From a virus: DNA of 36,577 bases. The DNA is taken from positions 1 to 36,577 of the IMG/VR virus record IMGVR_UViG_3300005548_000480; one strand, given 5' to 3'. Shown here one piece after another: positions 21,306-29,499 of the stretch; the stretch's first letter is position 1, and each line of letters begins with the position of its first letter. Made by a program: the position numbers and the translations under genes. Below the pieces are notes generated by a model that saw nothing but the letters and a program-made list of their open reading frames with translations, was not told where the DNA came from and searched no databases.

Positions 21306-22241
21306 TCATAAAGCCATTCGAGCGGCGGTGTCTCTGTATCGCGCGGGCGACCCTTCCTCGTATAGGCAGACCCAGTTACGCCCACCCTCCCGAAACAATC
21401 CGCTCTTTGGATATTGCGACGCTGACTGGTGGGACGGATTTACAAACTCCTTTATTAGAAGGGTATGTACCACGTAGGCAGAGCGGTGAACCTGGTGCAT
21501 TGGTTGGAACACCATGCAAACTGCGAGTACGCGAGATGTGCTCCTAAGGAAAGCTGGAATTGCCCGGTCGAATGCGGCGGAAAGCTCGTCCAGTTGCTTC
21601 GGCCAGCCGTCGTCGATGGGGGCGACCTCACGAGTTCCAGCAGCCCACTCCTGAGGCAAATGTAGAAATACGATCCCGGCAGCGCCCTTGGGCAGTTGTT
21701 TGCGTGCAGCCTCTAATGAATTTCGGATCGTCGCGTCGGACAGATCGCCACCTTCAACTTTTGCCTTCGTGTCGGCCGGACACCACAGTCCTTCGGCAAT
21801 ACGTAGACGCAAGTCATAGGACTCGCCTTTTACCTTGTTGGGCGTAACGAACTCGAATGGAATCTCGCTCATCACGAGCAGACGTGCAACGCGCAATTCA
21901 GCCACAACCGCCTCGATTTCACGCTCCGAGGATGACCTTTTTACGAGGTCTTCGAAACCCGGGTAGGGCTCGCAGTTATAAAGCAGTTCCGCTAACTCGA
22001 TCAGCCGCCACATGTGAATATCCTCATCCCTATTCGTCTGCGGCCCTGTTCTAAGGAATCCCTTTTTGGAACGTGTTGGCATTACGTGCGAGTCGAACCA
22101 ATGCTTGCCAAAATAATGCAATAACAGCCATGCGGCGAGGTTATACGGGCCCATTATCTCGCTCGTTGGCACCCCGAAATCGCGAACGAACGCACTCCTT
22201 AGCTTCTCAAAGTTCGGTTTCCGATATGCCATTGGCTCCAT
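21306..22241 (-). CDS. PD-(D/E)XK-like protein, low-GC accessory gene
   Basis: 311 aa from the ATG at 22241; a GTG at 22274 or an ATG at 22232 are alternatives, and none has a strong Shine-Dalgarno. The central part resembles a restriction-endonuclease fold core: helix EREIEAVVAELRVARLL, then SYDLRLRIAEGLWCPADTKAK, in which the two Asp and Lys of a D...DxK arrangement are visible. The N-terminal half has LLLHYFGKHWFD and HMWRLIELAELLYN. GC is visibly lower than in the neighbours (AT-rich third positions, several TTT/AAA runs), a sign of recent transfer. It may be a moron with a defence or nuclease role; the fold call is tentative. Confidence 0.65.
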   Translation of the reverse strand: MEPMAYRKPNFEKLRSAFVRDFGVPTSEIMGPYNLAAWLLLHYFGKHWFDSHVMPTRSKKGFLRTGPQTNRDEDIHMWRLIELAELLYNCEPYPGFEDLVKRSSSEREIEAVVAELRVARLLVMSEIPFEFVTPNKVKGESYDLRLRIAEGLWCPADTKAKVEGGDLSDATIRNSLEAARKQLPKGAAGIVFLHLPQEWAAGTREVAPIDDGWPKQLDELSAAFDRAIPAFLRSTSRVLAVCMVFQPMHQVHRSAYVVHTLLIKEFVNPSHQSASQYPKSGLFREGGRNWVCLYEEGSPARYRDTAARMAL

Positions 22242-22362
22242 TCGAATGGATTCATTCCAGTAAGCAAGTCCCACAGCTCTTTGAGACTATGGAACCGCCT
22301 ATAGGCCGCGCCGTCCCGCGGTCCGGCTTGATGCGGCGGCGGGCGGGTGTCACGATCACGGC

Positions 22363-22617
22363 ATGAAAGAGAACGACTTCACGGCAGCCGAGAATCTGAC
22401 CCGTGTCACCGTGGCCGGAGAGCAGCTCGGCATGCTCACCCAGATCAATACCGAGACGAAGCACGGCGCCGAGGTCGGGGCCCACATTGAGCGCGCCAAG
22501 TTCGAGATCTTTGCGGCGATCAAACTGCTGAAGTCGAAACTCGCCATCGAGCAGGACCACCATGAACTAGACGACGAGGAAGATGAAGGCGGCGGCGTCG
22601 ACCCGCTCAATCGGTAA
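22363..22617 (+). CDS. Small acidic plus-strand protein, 84 aa
   Basis: 84 aa from the ATG at 22363. The frame reads as a soluble helical protein (ENLTRVTVAGEQLGMLTQINTETKHGAEVGAHIERAK, IKLLKSKLAIEQDHHE) with a very acidic end (DDEEDEGGG). The antisense frame gives a poly-Ser/Trp sequence and is rejected. No Shine-Dalgarno is seen; a weak TTGATG-N17-CACGAT lies just upstream, so leaderless translation is possible. It converges on the DnaC-like gene with an 11-base overlap. Function unknown; small acidic phage proteins are often inhibitors or DNA mimics. Confidence 0.55.
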   Translation: MKENDFTAAENLTRVTVAGEQLGMLTQINTETKHGAEVGAHIERAKFEIFAAIKLLKSKLAIEQDHHELDDEEDEGGGVDPLNR

Positions 22618-23494
22618 TCGGGCTCAACGCTGCGGCGGGCACGACGAGCCGCCCACGCAGGTCCGGCCAGTCGCACAGGATGAACCCGCCGCCGTCGCAG
22701 ATCCGGCTGGCGACCCGCGCGTCGATGTCGGCTTCGAAATCCCCGATTGTTCCGTAGTTCCCGATCAGCACCGTCGCCGCTGATGCCTCATACCGTTTGA
22801 TCAGCAGCCGAAGCAGGATGCGATTCGCGTCCGGCGTATTCTTGTTGATCGTCCATTCATCCAGCACCAGCAGCGACACACGCAGGTGCTCCGTCTGGTA
22901 TTGCTCCGTCGCACGCAGGACTGGGCTTCGGTAGGTGCCCTGAACGTTGTCGACGTAGTCGGGCGCGCTGATGAACCGCGCGGAGCGGCCCGCGGCGCAG
23001 TAAGCGTTGATCAGACCACAAGCCAGATGCGTCTTTCCCGGCCCGATGTCGCCCCCCAGCACGTAGATGCCTGGATGATCGATCGCCCGACGCAGCTGGG
23101 CGACGGCCGCGGTGTACTTCTTCAGTACGGGCTGGCCTTCGATCTCCTCGGGGATGGCGCTCAGGTCGTTCAGGCTGGCGTGGCGGTACTTCGGCGGCAC
23201 GTTCGCCCGCCTGAAGCACTCGGCCGCTGCCTCCGACCGCTGGGCCCGCAGTTCCGCCTCTTGCTGCCGGCGGAGCGTGTCGTCATCGACGATGGTCACC
23301 TTGGGCATCTCGATCTTGGGCGGAGCCGTCTGGTGCTGTCGCGCGGCGGCGATTTTGCGTGAATGCTCGGCACTCCGCTGCAGGATCGCCTCTGCCTCGG
23401 CATCACTTAGCGACGACTTGCGGAATGGGACGTCGCGCCCCGGCAAAGCTTCCTGCTGCGCTGTTGGCTGCTGATGGGTTTTGGGTGTGTCCAT
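22607..23494 (-). CDS. DnaC/IstB-like helicase loader ATPase
   Basis: 295 aa from the ATG at 23494, with AAAGGTG at good spacing. The N-terminal 90 residues are Gln/Glu/Arg-rich and helical, as in loaders that grip the helicase. The AAA+ core has Walker A GGDIGPGKTH (147-156), Walker B LLVLDEW (about 212-218) and a sensor-1 IGNYGT. A WPDLRGR segment near the end may carry the arginine finger. It should load the replicative helicase, probably the host DnaB, at the phage origin. It overlaps the upstream replication gene by 92 bases, and both starts look real. Confidence 0.82.
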   Translation of the reverse strand: MDTPKTHQQPTAQQEALPGRDVPFRKSSLSDAEAEAILQRSAEHSRKIAAARQHQTAPPKIEMPKVTIVDDDTLRRQQEAELRAQRSEAAAECFRRANVPPKYRHASLNDLSAIPEEIEGQPVLKKYTAAVAQLRRAIDHPGIYVLGGDIGPGKTHLACGLINAYCAAGRSARFISAPDYVDNVQGTYRSPVLRATEQYQTEHLRVSLLVLDEWTINKNTPDANRILLRLLIKRYEASAATVLIGNYGTIGDFEADIDARVASRICDGGGFILCDWPDLRGRLVVPAAALSPITD

Positions 23495-24362
23495 GGTGAT
23501 TCACCTTTCGATTGGCTGGTTCAACGAGAAATTTCGGGAGCAGGCTGCCGGAGAGCAGCATTGGCAGCGCGTGGCCGTTCAGGAATCCATCGTCGCACGC
23601 GAGATACCGCAGCAGCACGGCCTTGGCGTCCTCCATCGATCCGCCGCATGCGGTCAAAAGCTCGGCCATTTTCACGCCGTCGACCTTTCGAAACGGGTAC
23701 GGCTTGCCGTACTTTTCCTGCCACTTTTCGATGAAAAAGCGGATCAGTTCAGCATGCGGACTGTCGGATTTCGCCCTGCTTTTTCTGGCCTCTGCTGCTT
23801 TTTCTTCGCCCGGAGGAAATAAAATCGGGGAAGTGGGTGGGGATAGAGAGAGGGGTACGGGGAGAGAGGAAGGGGCGGGAGAAACCCCACGGCCAATCTG
23901 GCGCGCACTTAGCGCGTTAGCTGACGCGTTAGCTAACCCCCCCGCCTCACTGTCATCCTGAGCGACACCCTCAGATTTCCGGGCGTTTCTATGCGAGAAG
24001 ACGTTAGATAACGCCCCCTCCGGATTGCGCTCGGCGAAACGCCTTTGGCGGGCGGCGTTCGACTCCCGCGCGTGGTGCACCCGTACCAGGTACGGCGAGT
24101 GGAGGTCGCGCCCAGCCGAACCGAACATCAGACCGGCCTCTTTAAGCTCCGCCAGCAGAGAGGAAGCCTTGGCGGAATCGCAGCCGGCCACGCGGGCGAG
24201 CTGTGAGACGGACATGGGCTTGCTGTTCTGCCGGAGGTGGCCCGGCGTGTCTGATTCATCGATCACGTAGCGCATCGTGCACCACAACCCTCTCGCCTCG
24301 AGCGAGCAGAGTCCTAGCTGCTGGCGGAGATCCGCCTCGATTTCCCTCGCTGACTTGGCCAT
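23403..24362 (-). CDS. Phage replication protein with N-terminal winged helix (O-like)
   Basis: 319 aa from the ATG at 24362, with GGAG 4 bases upstream. Residues about 5-95 form a winged-helix domain (AREIEADLRQQLGLCSLEARGLWCTMRYV, MSVSQLARVAGCDSAKASSLLAELKEAG). A Ser/Pro-rich disordered linker follows (PAPSSLPVPLSLSPP). The C-terminal domain (ELIRFFIEKWQEKYGKPYPF, MAELLTACGGSMEDAKAVLLRYLAC, PKFLVEPANR) resembles the helicase-loader contact regions of phage O/DnaT-type replication proteins. With the DnaC-like gene next to it, it is the likely origin-binding initiator. The origin was not located. Confidence 0.72.
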   Translation of the reverse strand: MAKSAREIEADLRQQLGLCSLEARGLWCTMRYVIDESDTPGHLRQNSKPMSVSQLARVAGCDSAKASSLLAELKEAGLMFGSAGRDLHSPYLVRVHHARESNAARQRRFAERNPEGALSNVFSHRNARKSEGVAQDDSEAGGLANASANALSARQIGRGVSPAPSSLPVPLSLSPPTSPILFPPGEEKAAEARKSRAKSDSPHAELIRFFIEKWQEKYGKPYPFRKVDGVKMAELLTACGGSMEDAKAVLLRYLACDDGFLNGHALPMLLSGSLLPKFLVEPANRKVNHHGHTQNPSAANSAAGSFAGARRPIPQVVAK

Positions 24363-24397
24363 CGTTCTCCATTCCCACAACGTCATCCTGAGCGATC

Positions 24398-24610
24398 TCA
24401 GGCCGCTTCCGTGCTGATCTTCCCAAACGCCGCGCGGTGCTCGTCAGCGATCGCCCGTGCACCCGCGCCCAACTCGATCCACGCCGACTCCATCCGCCGC
24501 CGGCAGTCCGAGCAGCCCGCCGGCAACCGCCACTCCGGGTCCTCCTGGATGATCAGGACGATCTCCGCCGTCGTCAGGAGGTTGAGGATGTCGAGCAGGC
24601 CGTGGATCAT
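24398..24610 (-). CDS. Small protein coupled to the methyltransferase, 70 aa
   Basis: 70 aa from the ATG at 24610, overlapping the methyltransferase stop (ATGA). The first part is hydrophobic-helical (GLLDILNLLTTAEIVLIIQ) without being a clear membrane segment, followed by GCSDCRRR, a possible half of a zinc knuckle, and a charged helix (SAWIELGAGARAIADEHRAAF). It is placed between the methyltransferase and the replication protein. I do not recognise the family. Confidence 0.6.
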   Translation of the reverse strand: MIHGLLDILNLLTTAEIVLIIQEDPEWRLPAGCSDCRRRMESAWIELGAGARAIADEHRAAFGKISTEAA

Positions 24611-25797
24611 GCCGCCGCCTCCGCCGGGATGAGATCGGCCAGCGTCATCTGCTTGTCGCCGTCGCCCTTGGCCTTCTCGCGGGCCCGCTCGACGTTCTTC
24701 AATGCGTTCGCGTGGTACGACTCCTTCAGCTCGAAGCCGACGGCGTTACGCCCGAGCTCCAGGCATACGGCCGCCGTCGAGCCCACGCCCATAAAGGGAT
24801 CGAGGACGCGAACGTCGGGCTGCACGTCGATCGGGTTGCTGTAGATCAGCAACAGGCGGCGGATCACTTCAAGCTGAAGCGGGCAGACGTGTTTCTCCTC
24901 TGTGCTCTCCCGCGCGGAACGTGCGCCGTCGATGATGTCGAACTCGTCGACGTCGCCCCACACGCCAGAGGCCCACTTGATCCAGTCATCAGCCGACAGC
25001 CAGCCCATAGAATTGGGCGCGCCCACCTGCCGGCCCCACTCCCGCACGTATTCGCCGTACGCGATCGCGTCGGGCCTGCCGATCTCTGTGTAGAACGCCT
25101 CCCGACGGCCGGGTTTCGACCCGGGCTTGTAGACCAGCGGTCGCACGGGCGTGATCACGTCGCCGGGCTTCTGAAAGACGAGCACGTAATCGTTGGGCGC
25201 CATCGCCCAGTTGGTCGACGATCGGCTGTGCCCCGTCTTGAACTGCAGGGAGTGCAGGCTCAGTCGCTGTGCCATCGCCTGCGGATCCTTGGGGATGGCG
25301 ATCTCGCTCACCACGGGAATGCCCAACAGCTGCCGCACCGCCAGGCCGAGGAGTTTGGGGTTGTCGCCGAACTGGGTGATCAGGTCGTGCAGTTGCTCGG
25401 CGCGGATGGGGGCGGGGCCAGCCTGCGTGACCGCCTCGGCGTTAAAGAGGAAGCCGCCGGCCCGGAACATGTCGATGACGGCGCCACGGAAGTCACGACG
25501 GCCGGAGAAGCCGTGCTGATTCTTGTACGCCAACAACTGCTGGATGTGGATGCAGACGTTGCAGCCCGGCTTTGTCACGCGCAGCAGCTCGCCGATGACG
25601 AACCGCATGTTGAGCGCGAAGCGTCCGCCGCGGATGTCGATCGTTGAGCCGTTGTTGCCGACGTCCTCGAGCTTGCCCGAGTAGGTGAACAACTCCTCGA
25701 ACGGGATCGAGGTCACGGTGAGGTCGACCGAATCTGCCGGCAGATGTTCAGCCATGCCGGTGATGCAGTCAGTGTTATAGATTTCTGTTGAGGTCAT
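24607..25797 (-). CDS. DNA methyltransferase, beta-class (N4/N6 type)
   Basis: 396 aa from the ATG at 25797, with AGGAG 8 bases upstream. Motif IV is early, TSIPF (29-33) after VDLTV, and motif I is near the C-terminus, LDPFMGVGSTAAV with GFELKESY, the order of beta-class amino-methyltransferases. The usual (S/D)PP(Y/F) is changed to SIPF, so the base-flipping loop is not canonical. The long middle region (about 90-330) would hold the target-recognition domain. No cognate restriction gene is next to it, so this is an orphan phage methylase that protects the genome or marks regulatory sites. Confidence 0.85.
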   Translation of the reverse strand: MTSTEIYNTDCITGMAEHLPADSVDLTVTSIPFEELFTYSGKLEDVGNNGSTIDIRGGRFALNMRFVIGELLRVTKPGCNVCIHIQQLLAYKNQHGFSGRRDFRGAVIDMFRAGGFLFNAEAVTQAGPAPIRAEQLHDLITQFGDNPKLLGLAVRQLLGIPVVSEIAIPKDPQAMAQRLSLHSLQFKTGHSRSSTNWAMAPNDYVLVFQKPGDVITPVRPLVYKPGSKPGRREAFYTEIGRPDAIAYGEYVREWGRQVGAPNSMGWLSADDWIKWASGVWGDVDEFDIIDGARSARESTEEKHVCPLQLEVIRRLLLIYSNPIDVQPDVRVLDPFMGVGSTAAVCLELGRNAVGFELKESYHANALKNVERAREKAKGDGDKQMTLADLIPAEAAA

Positions 25798-25801
25798 AAG
25801 G

Positions 25802-25828
25802 TTGCTCCTGTGCTGCGCGCGGTAGAAT
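25802..25828 (+). promoter_or_regulatory. Weak promoter candidate for the plus-strand membrane gene
   Basis: TTGCTC (25802-25807), 15-base spacer and TAGAAT (25823-25828), ending 8 bases before the ATG at 25837. If used, the mRNA would be nearly leaderless, which fits the lack of a Shine-Dalgarno. Spacer length is short, so confidence is low. Confidence 0.35.
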
Positions 25829-25836
25829 CCGCCATC

Positions 25837-26421
25837 ATGATTGATCCACTTTTCACCACCGCTCGGTGGCACCGCGTTGTCGCCTGCACTGTTTTCGTTT
25901 TGGCCACAGTCAGCCCTGGTGTTATCTTCTTGAGCTATTTCGCACCGGTCTTCTTTCATTCCGCGGACTACGTTCGCCTGGTCTTGGGGGTGACAGCCGT
26001 CAGTGTGCCGCTGCTACTCTTCCATGCTTTTATGATCGGCGAACAGATCCAAGCCGTATCGGAGTCGGCCATCAACCAAGATCCGGATCGCATACTTGAG
26101 TACCGCCTCGCAAACCGCCGGGTCAGACGTGACAGCCTTGGGCTCGCCGCCGCCTTAGTGTTCGCTGAGGTATATCTTTCGACGGGCACGTGCTTCTTGT
26201 TCAACATCACGAGCATGAAATTCGGCATTCTCCTGACGGTTGCAGTTGCCTGCGCACTCACGTTCGTCCTCGATCGTCGATGGGGAAAGTCGCTAGACGA
26301 CGCGTCAAAACACTGGGTCCTTCGCCAAATCCAAATGGACGCCGCTCGCAAGAAAAGAGTTAAAATCACGCCGCCCTCCCCGCCGACGGCACCAGCGACC
26401 GACGCGCCGACACATAATTAG
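25837..26421 (+). CDS. Multi-pass membrane protein on the opposite strand, moron candidate
   Basis: 194 aa from the ATG at 25837. Four hydrophobic segments are visible (for example VVACTVFVLATVSPGVIFLSYF and GILLTVAVACALTFVL), with a cytoplasmic-looking loop rich in Arg/Asp between the second and third (EYRLANRRVRRDS) and a Pro/Thr-rich tail. It is inserted against the direction of the replication operon, between methyltransferase and helicase, and has lower GC than both. Its last 56 bases overlap the helicase 3' end. Such isolated membrane proteins in phages often alter the host envelope or block superinfection; no family was recognised. Confidence 0.7.
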   Translation: MIDPLFTTARWHRVVACTVFVLATVSPGVIFLSYFAPVFFHSADYVRLVLGVTAVSVPLLLFHAFMIGEQIQAVSESAINQDPDRILEYRLANRRVRRDSLGLAAALVFAEVYLSTGTCFLFNITSMKFGILLTVAVACALTFVLDRRWGKSLDDASKHWVLRQIQMDAARKKRVKITPPSPPTAPATDAPTHN

Positions 26422-28276
26422 CCTCCATCTCAGCGACCGCTTCCTCATGCTGACGGCCGCGGCGGATCAGTGCGTCGTACATCTGCCCTTCAAGTTCACG
26501 GATCACCGGGATGTGCACGCGCACGCTCACCGTCTGGCCGTGCCGGAACGCCCGCCGCACGGCCTGATAGAACGTCTCGTAGCTGAAGGTGAACCCGTAG
26601 AAGAACATCGACGTGCAAGCCTGCAGGTTCTGGCCGTAGCCGATCATGCTGCCGCGGCTGATCAGCACGTCGCTCTTGCGCTCGCGGAATCTCCGAAGGA
26701 TCTCTTTACGCGGGTGGCCCTTGGGCGTCGCGCCGGTGAGCGTGTCGATCACGAACTGCCGATCGGCGCCGGAAAGGCCTGCACGCCCCGCGGCCTTCAC
26801 AAGCTCCTCCTGCAGGATGGCCGTCTCGGCATCGAACACGGTCCAAACCAGCACATGATGGCCGGCGAGGACCTCCTGAATGATCAAGTCGGCGACGAAG
26901 GCGGGCTTCTTCGAATCGATCCGCCGCACCGGCCGGCCGAGCAGCAGGCGGGAGTCGCCGGCAGGTACCGCGATTCGCTTCGACTTGGGTTTCACCGCGG
27001 GTACCGGCTTGTCAGCGTCGCCGGCGTCGGGCTCGATAGCCTCGGGGATCAGATCGGTGGGCACATCGCCCGTGGGCTCGTCCTTTGCTGAATCGCCCGC
27101 CTTCTTGGCGTCAGTGTCCTTCAGGTATATGAACCCCTTCGCCGCCTGGCTGAGCCGATTGGCGGCGATCGCGTTCAACTCGCCCGCGAACATCATCCCC
27201 ACGTTTGCCTCCGCCACGTTGCGGGTGTCGGCGTTGTAATCCATGACCAGCTCACGCTGCTCGGGCGTCATGGGGATTTCGTGCGTGAAGTACTGCGGAT
27301 CCGGCGGCGGCGTCCAGTTCTTCCGCCAGCCGTACTTCTTCGGATCCCGAACGTAGATCGACCAACTCGCCATCCACTCGAAGAATGCGGCGCGGGCGTG
27401 CTGCTTAATTGTCCAGCGGTGCGTCTTCGGGTCGCGCGTGAAGTACGTCCAGATGATCTGCTGGGCGGCGTCGGCGATGCTCTCTGCCCGCATCCTCTCG
27501 AGGAATGACGCCTGAGAGGCGAACTCCATCAGCTCGTTGGGCGCGGGCGTGGCGGTGAGGGACAGCTTGTATTCGATGCCGCGGGCGGATTTGATGATTG
27601 CCCACTTCTGACGGCCGCCACTGGCCTTGAGCCGCGACGACTCATCGAGCGCGAAACCGGCCAGGTGCCGCAGCTCGTTCACGATCATGCCGTCGCCGGC
27701 GGCCTCGTCGTAATTGAACTTTTCATAGTTGGTCACCGCCAGCTTCGCCGCCGTCGGCTCGCCGTCGATGCAGCCCGTGGCGCACCACTCTTTCATGTGG
27801 GCTCGGTTGTCGATGCGGATGATAGGCAGGCTGTCGCCGTAGAATTGCGCCGCCTCGCTGAGCCACTGATCGACCAAGTCGTTGAGCGTGATGAAGAGCA
27901 CGCGCCCACCATGCGTGATGTGCGTGACTTGTCGGCCCCATTCCAGGCCGTCGAGCGTCTTGCCTAGGCCACAGTCCGACCAGATGGCGTACCGCTTGGC
28001 GTCGACCGCCATGCTGATGATCGCCGCCTGATCGTCGTACAGCCACGCCGGCAGCAGCGTAGGATCCAGCCGACTGCCGGGAACCTGCACGCCCAGCAAC
28101 ACCGCGAACCGCGCGGGCGCCATCACGCCGGCGGCCATGCCGTCGACGTCGGGCACGATCTCATACTCCGGCAAACGCTTCACGCGCTTGAACAGGTCGT
28201 AGGATTCCCCGGCTGAGAAGTCGGAAAACATCACCCGGAGGCGATCGCCAATGAATTCAATGTTGGGCGCTACCAT
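26366..28276 (-). CDS. SF2 helicase (SNF2-like), phage replication/recombination
   Basis: 636 aa from the ATG at 28276, with GGAG 5 bases upstream. Motif I DCGLGKT (101-107), motif II with LDESS (210-214) replacing DEAH, motif III-like LSLTATP, a divided C-terminal RecA domain with ISRGSMIGYGQNLQ, and motif VI QAVRRAFRHGQ. About 80 residues of charged insert (with Asp/Lys/Pro-rich runs) separate the two lobes. It is of the phage SNF2/DEAD-like class that remodels DNA or forks rather than unwinding long duplex. It is the last gene of the early chain before the moron and methylase. Confidence 0.85.
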   Translation of the reverse strand: MVAPNIEFIGDRLRVMFSDFSAGESYDLFKRVKRLPEYEIVPDVDGMAAGVMAPARFAVLLGVQVPGSRLDPTLLPAWLYDDQAAIISMAVDAKRYAIWSDCGLGKTLDGLEWGRQVTHITHGGRVLFITLNDLVDQWLSEAAQFYGDSLPIIRIDNRAHMKEWCATGCIDGEPTAAKLAVTNYEKFNYDEAAGDGMIVNELRHLAGFALDESSRLKASGGRQKWAIIKSARGIEYKLSLTATPAPNELMEFASQASFLERMRAESIADAAQQIIWTYFTRDPKTHRWTIKQHARAAFFEWMASWSIYVRDPKKYGWRKNWTPPPDPQYFTHEIPMTPEQRELVMDYNADTRNVAEANVGMMFAGELNAIAANRLSQAAKGFIYLKDTDAKKAGDSAKDEPTGDVPTDLIPEAIEPDAGDADKPVPAVKPKSKRIAVPAGDSRLLLGRPVRRIDSKKPAFVADLIIQEVLAGHHVLVWTVFDAETAILQEELVKAAGRAGLSGADRQFVIDTLTGATPKGHPRKEILRRFRERKSDVLISRGSMIGYGQNLQACTSMFFYGFTFSYETFYQAVRRAFRHGQTVSVRVHIPVIRELEGQMYDALIRRGRQHEEAVAEMEANYVSARRSLVPSAGRAA

Positions 28277-28509
28277 ACGATCTCCGTTACTTGGGGCCGC
28301 TGCTGGGCGGCCCGCTTTTCGTTTTCAATCCGCAGTTCTTCCCGGCCGACGGCCGTTGCCGATACCAGGCCTCCGCTCTCCTTTGACCAGCTCACCCAGC
28401 CGTGCCGCCCGAACTGCTGAACGGCGTCCCACTCCGCGTCGGTGAAAACCGTGTACAGCACCGGCGCGGCGGCGACGCGGGCGAGGATGGAGCGCGCGAA
28501 CGTGGTCAC
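28270..28509 (-). CDS. Small protein of unknown function, 79 aa
   Basis: 79 aa from a GTG at 28509 that forms GTGA with the upstream stop, preceded by GGAGG. The sequence includes TTFARSILARVAAAPVLYTVFTDAEWDAVQQFGRHGW, a compact helical start with aromatic residues, and an acidic/basic helix at the end (AVGREELRIENEKRAAQQ). The stop overlaps the helicase start region by 7 bases. No family recognised. Confidence 0.62.
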   Translation of the reverse strand: MTTFARSILARVAAAPVLYTVFTDAEWDAVQQFGRHGWVSWSKESGGLVSATAVGREELRIENEKRAAQQRPQVTEIVW

Positions 28510-28949
28510 GTGGATTTCCTCCGCGCTTTCTTCTTCCGATTCGGATAACCCATCACCAGGTGACCGATCGTCAACACCACCTCCGGACGCGGCGTGCCAG
28601 CGATTTGGAAGCACCGTGCGGCGAGTTGCAGGTACTGCTCGCCATCACCTTTCCAGTCCGCCGGTGACTTTTCCGGCAGCGGAACGACAACACCGTGCTC
28701 GTTCACCTTGGGCTCGTCGGGGTTGTCCATCTGCAGCACCGCAGCAAATAGGCCGTTCACGCCGAGCGCGCGGGGGAAATCGTGCATCGTGAAGTCGCCA
28801 ACAACCTTGGGAGGTCCTTCCGCCGATTGCTGGATGACGCAGATGTCGAAGTCCGACAGCAGCTCCCGGGTGTTACGCCGACAGGCGAGGATGCGAATGC
28901 GCCCGCCGTAGCCGATCGTGATCTCGCACTTGTGGATGATGTCCTTCAC
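28506..28949 (-). CDS. Small protein of unknown function, 147 aa
   Basis: 147 aa from a GTG at 28949 (GTGA overlap), with AAGGAG upstream. Beta-rich start (DIIHKCEITIGYGGRIRILACRRN), then DFDICVIQQSAEG, a loop with HDFPRALGVNGLF, and a basic end (NRKKKARRKST). The mixed beta layout with a basic tail could bind nucleic acid. No family recognised. Part of the overlapping early-gene chain. Confidence 0.62.
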   Translation of the reverse strand: MKDIIHKCEITIGYGGRIRILACRRNTRELLSDFDICVIQQSAEGPPKVVGDFTMHDFPRALGVNGLFAAVLQMDNPDEPKVNEHGVVVPLPEKSPADWKGDGEQYLQLAARCFQIAGTPRPEVVLTIGHLVMGYPNRKKKARRKST

Positions 28950-29221
28950 GCCGGCAACTCCTTCATTTCGCCCCACGACTTCACCCGCATCGTCACTTCG
29001 AACCGCTGCTGCTTTCCGTTGTGGTCCTCAACCAGCACGACGGCCGTGTCGTCGACCACCGCCAGCTCGTCGAGCGCTACGATCTCCGCCGCGTGCGACG
29101 CGTTCCTGCAGCCCAGGCATTCCACCCAGCCGCGCGTCACGGCGTCGCCAGACACCTTCTCGACGAGGGCGGCGTAGTCGCCGGCGTCGACCTTGGGCTT
29201 TCTGGTATCGATCGCGCTCAT
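28946..29221 (-). CDS. Small protein of unknown function, 91 aa
   Basis: 91 aa from the ATG at 29221 (ATGA overlap with the gene before), preceded by GGAGG. Helical start (DAGDYAALVEKVSGDAVTRGW), a VECLGCRN cysteine pair, then two beta strands (DDTAVVLVEDHNGKQQRFEVTMRVK). Possibly a single-knuckle zinc or beta-barrel-like protein. No family recognised. Confidence 0.62.
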   Translation of the reverse strand: MSAIDTRKPKVDAGDYAALVEKVSGDAVTRGWVECLGCRNASHAAEIVALDELAVVDDTAVVLVEDHNGKQQRFEVTMRVKSWGEMKELPA

Positions 29222-29499
29222 GCGGCAACCTCCGCCGCTTTCGCCGGCGCCAGAATCGCTCTGGTCCACAACTCCAACTCATCCAGAGTCGCTGAATTGA
29301 GCCGGCCGGGAACCTCATCTGCAGGCACGCCGATCACGCCGGCTAGCATGGCGAACTCCATTGCTTCGAGGTCGATCTGCAGCCGACGATCAATCGCGTC
29401 GCCAAGTGCGGCCTTCGCACGGGCCACAGCCGCGCCACGGCTCGCCTGGCGGGGATTGCCCTTCCTCGCTGTGGATTTACTGGCCGCTTTTCGCGTCAT
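29218..29499 (-). CDS. Small protein of unknown function, 93 aa
   Basis: 93 aa from the ATG at 29499, with a G-rich Shine-Dalgarno (GGGGG). The first 28 residues are strongly basic and Ala/Ser-rich (KAASKSTARKGNPRQASRG), suitable for DNA binding. Then come helices (ALGDAIDRRLQIDLEAMEFAMLAGVIG, SATLDELELWTRAILAPAK). Start and stop both overlap neighbours. No family recognised. Confidence 0.6.
   Translation of the reverse strand: MTRKAASKSTARKGNPRQASRGAAVARAKAALGDAIDRRLQIDLEAMEFAMLAGVIGVPADEVPGRLNSATLDELELWTRAILAPAKAAEVAA

Noticed and set aside
24712-25647. Plus-strand open frame over the methyltransferase
   Set aside because: Antisense shadow; the minus-strand frame carries methyltransferase motifs I and IV.
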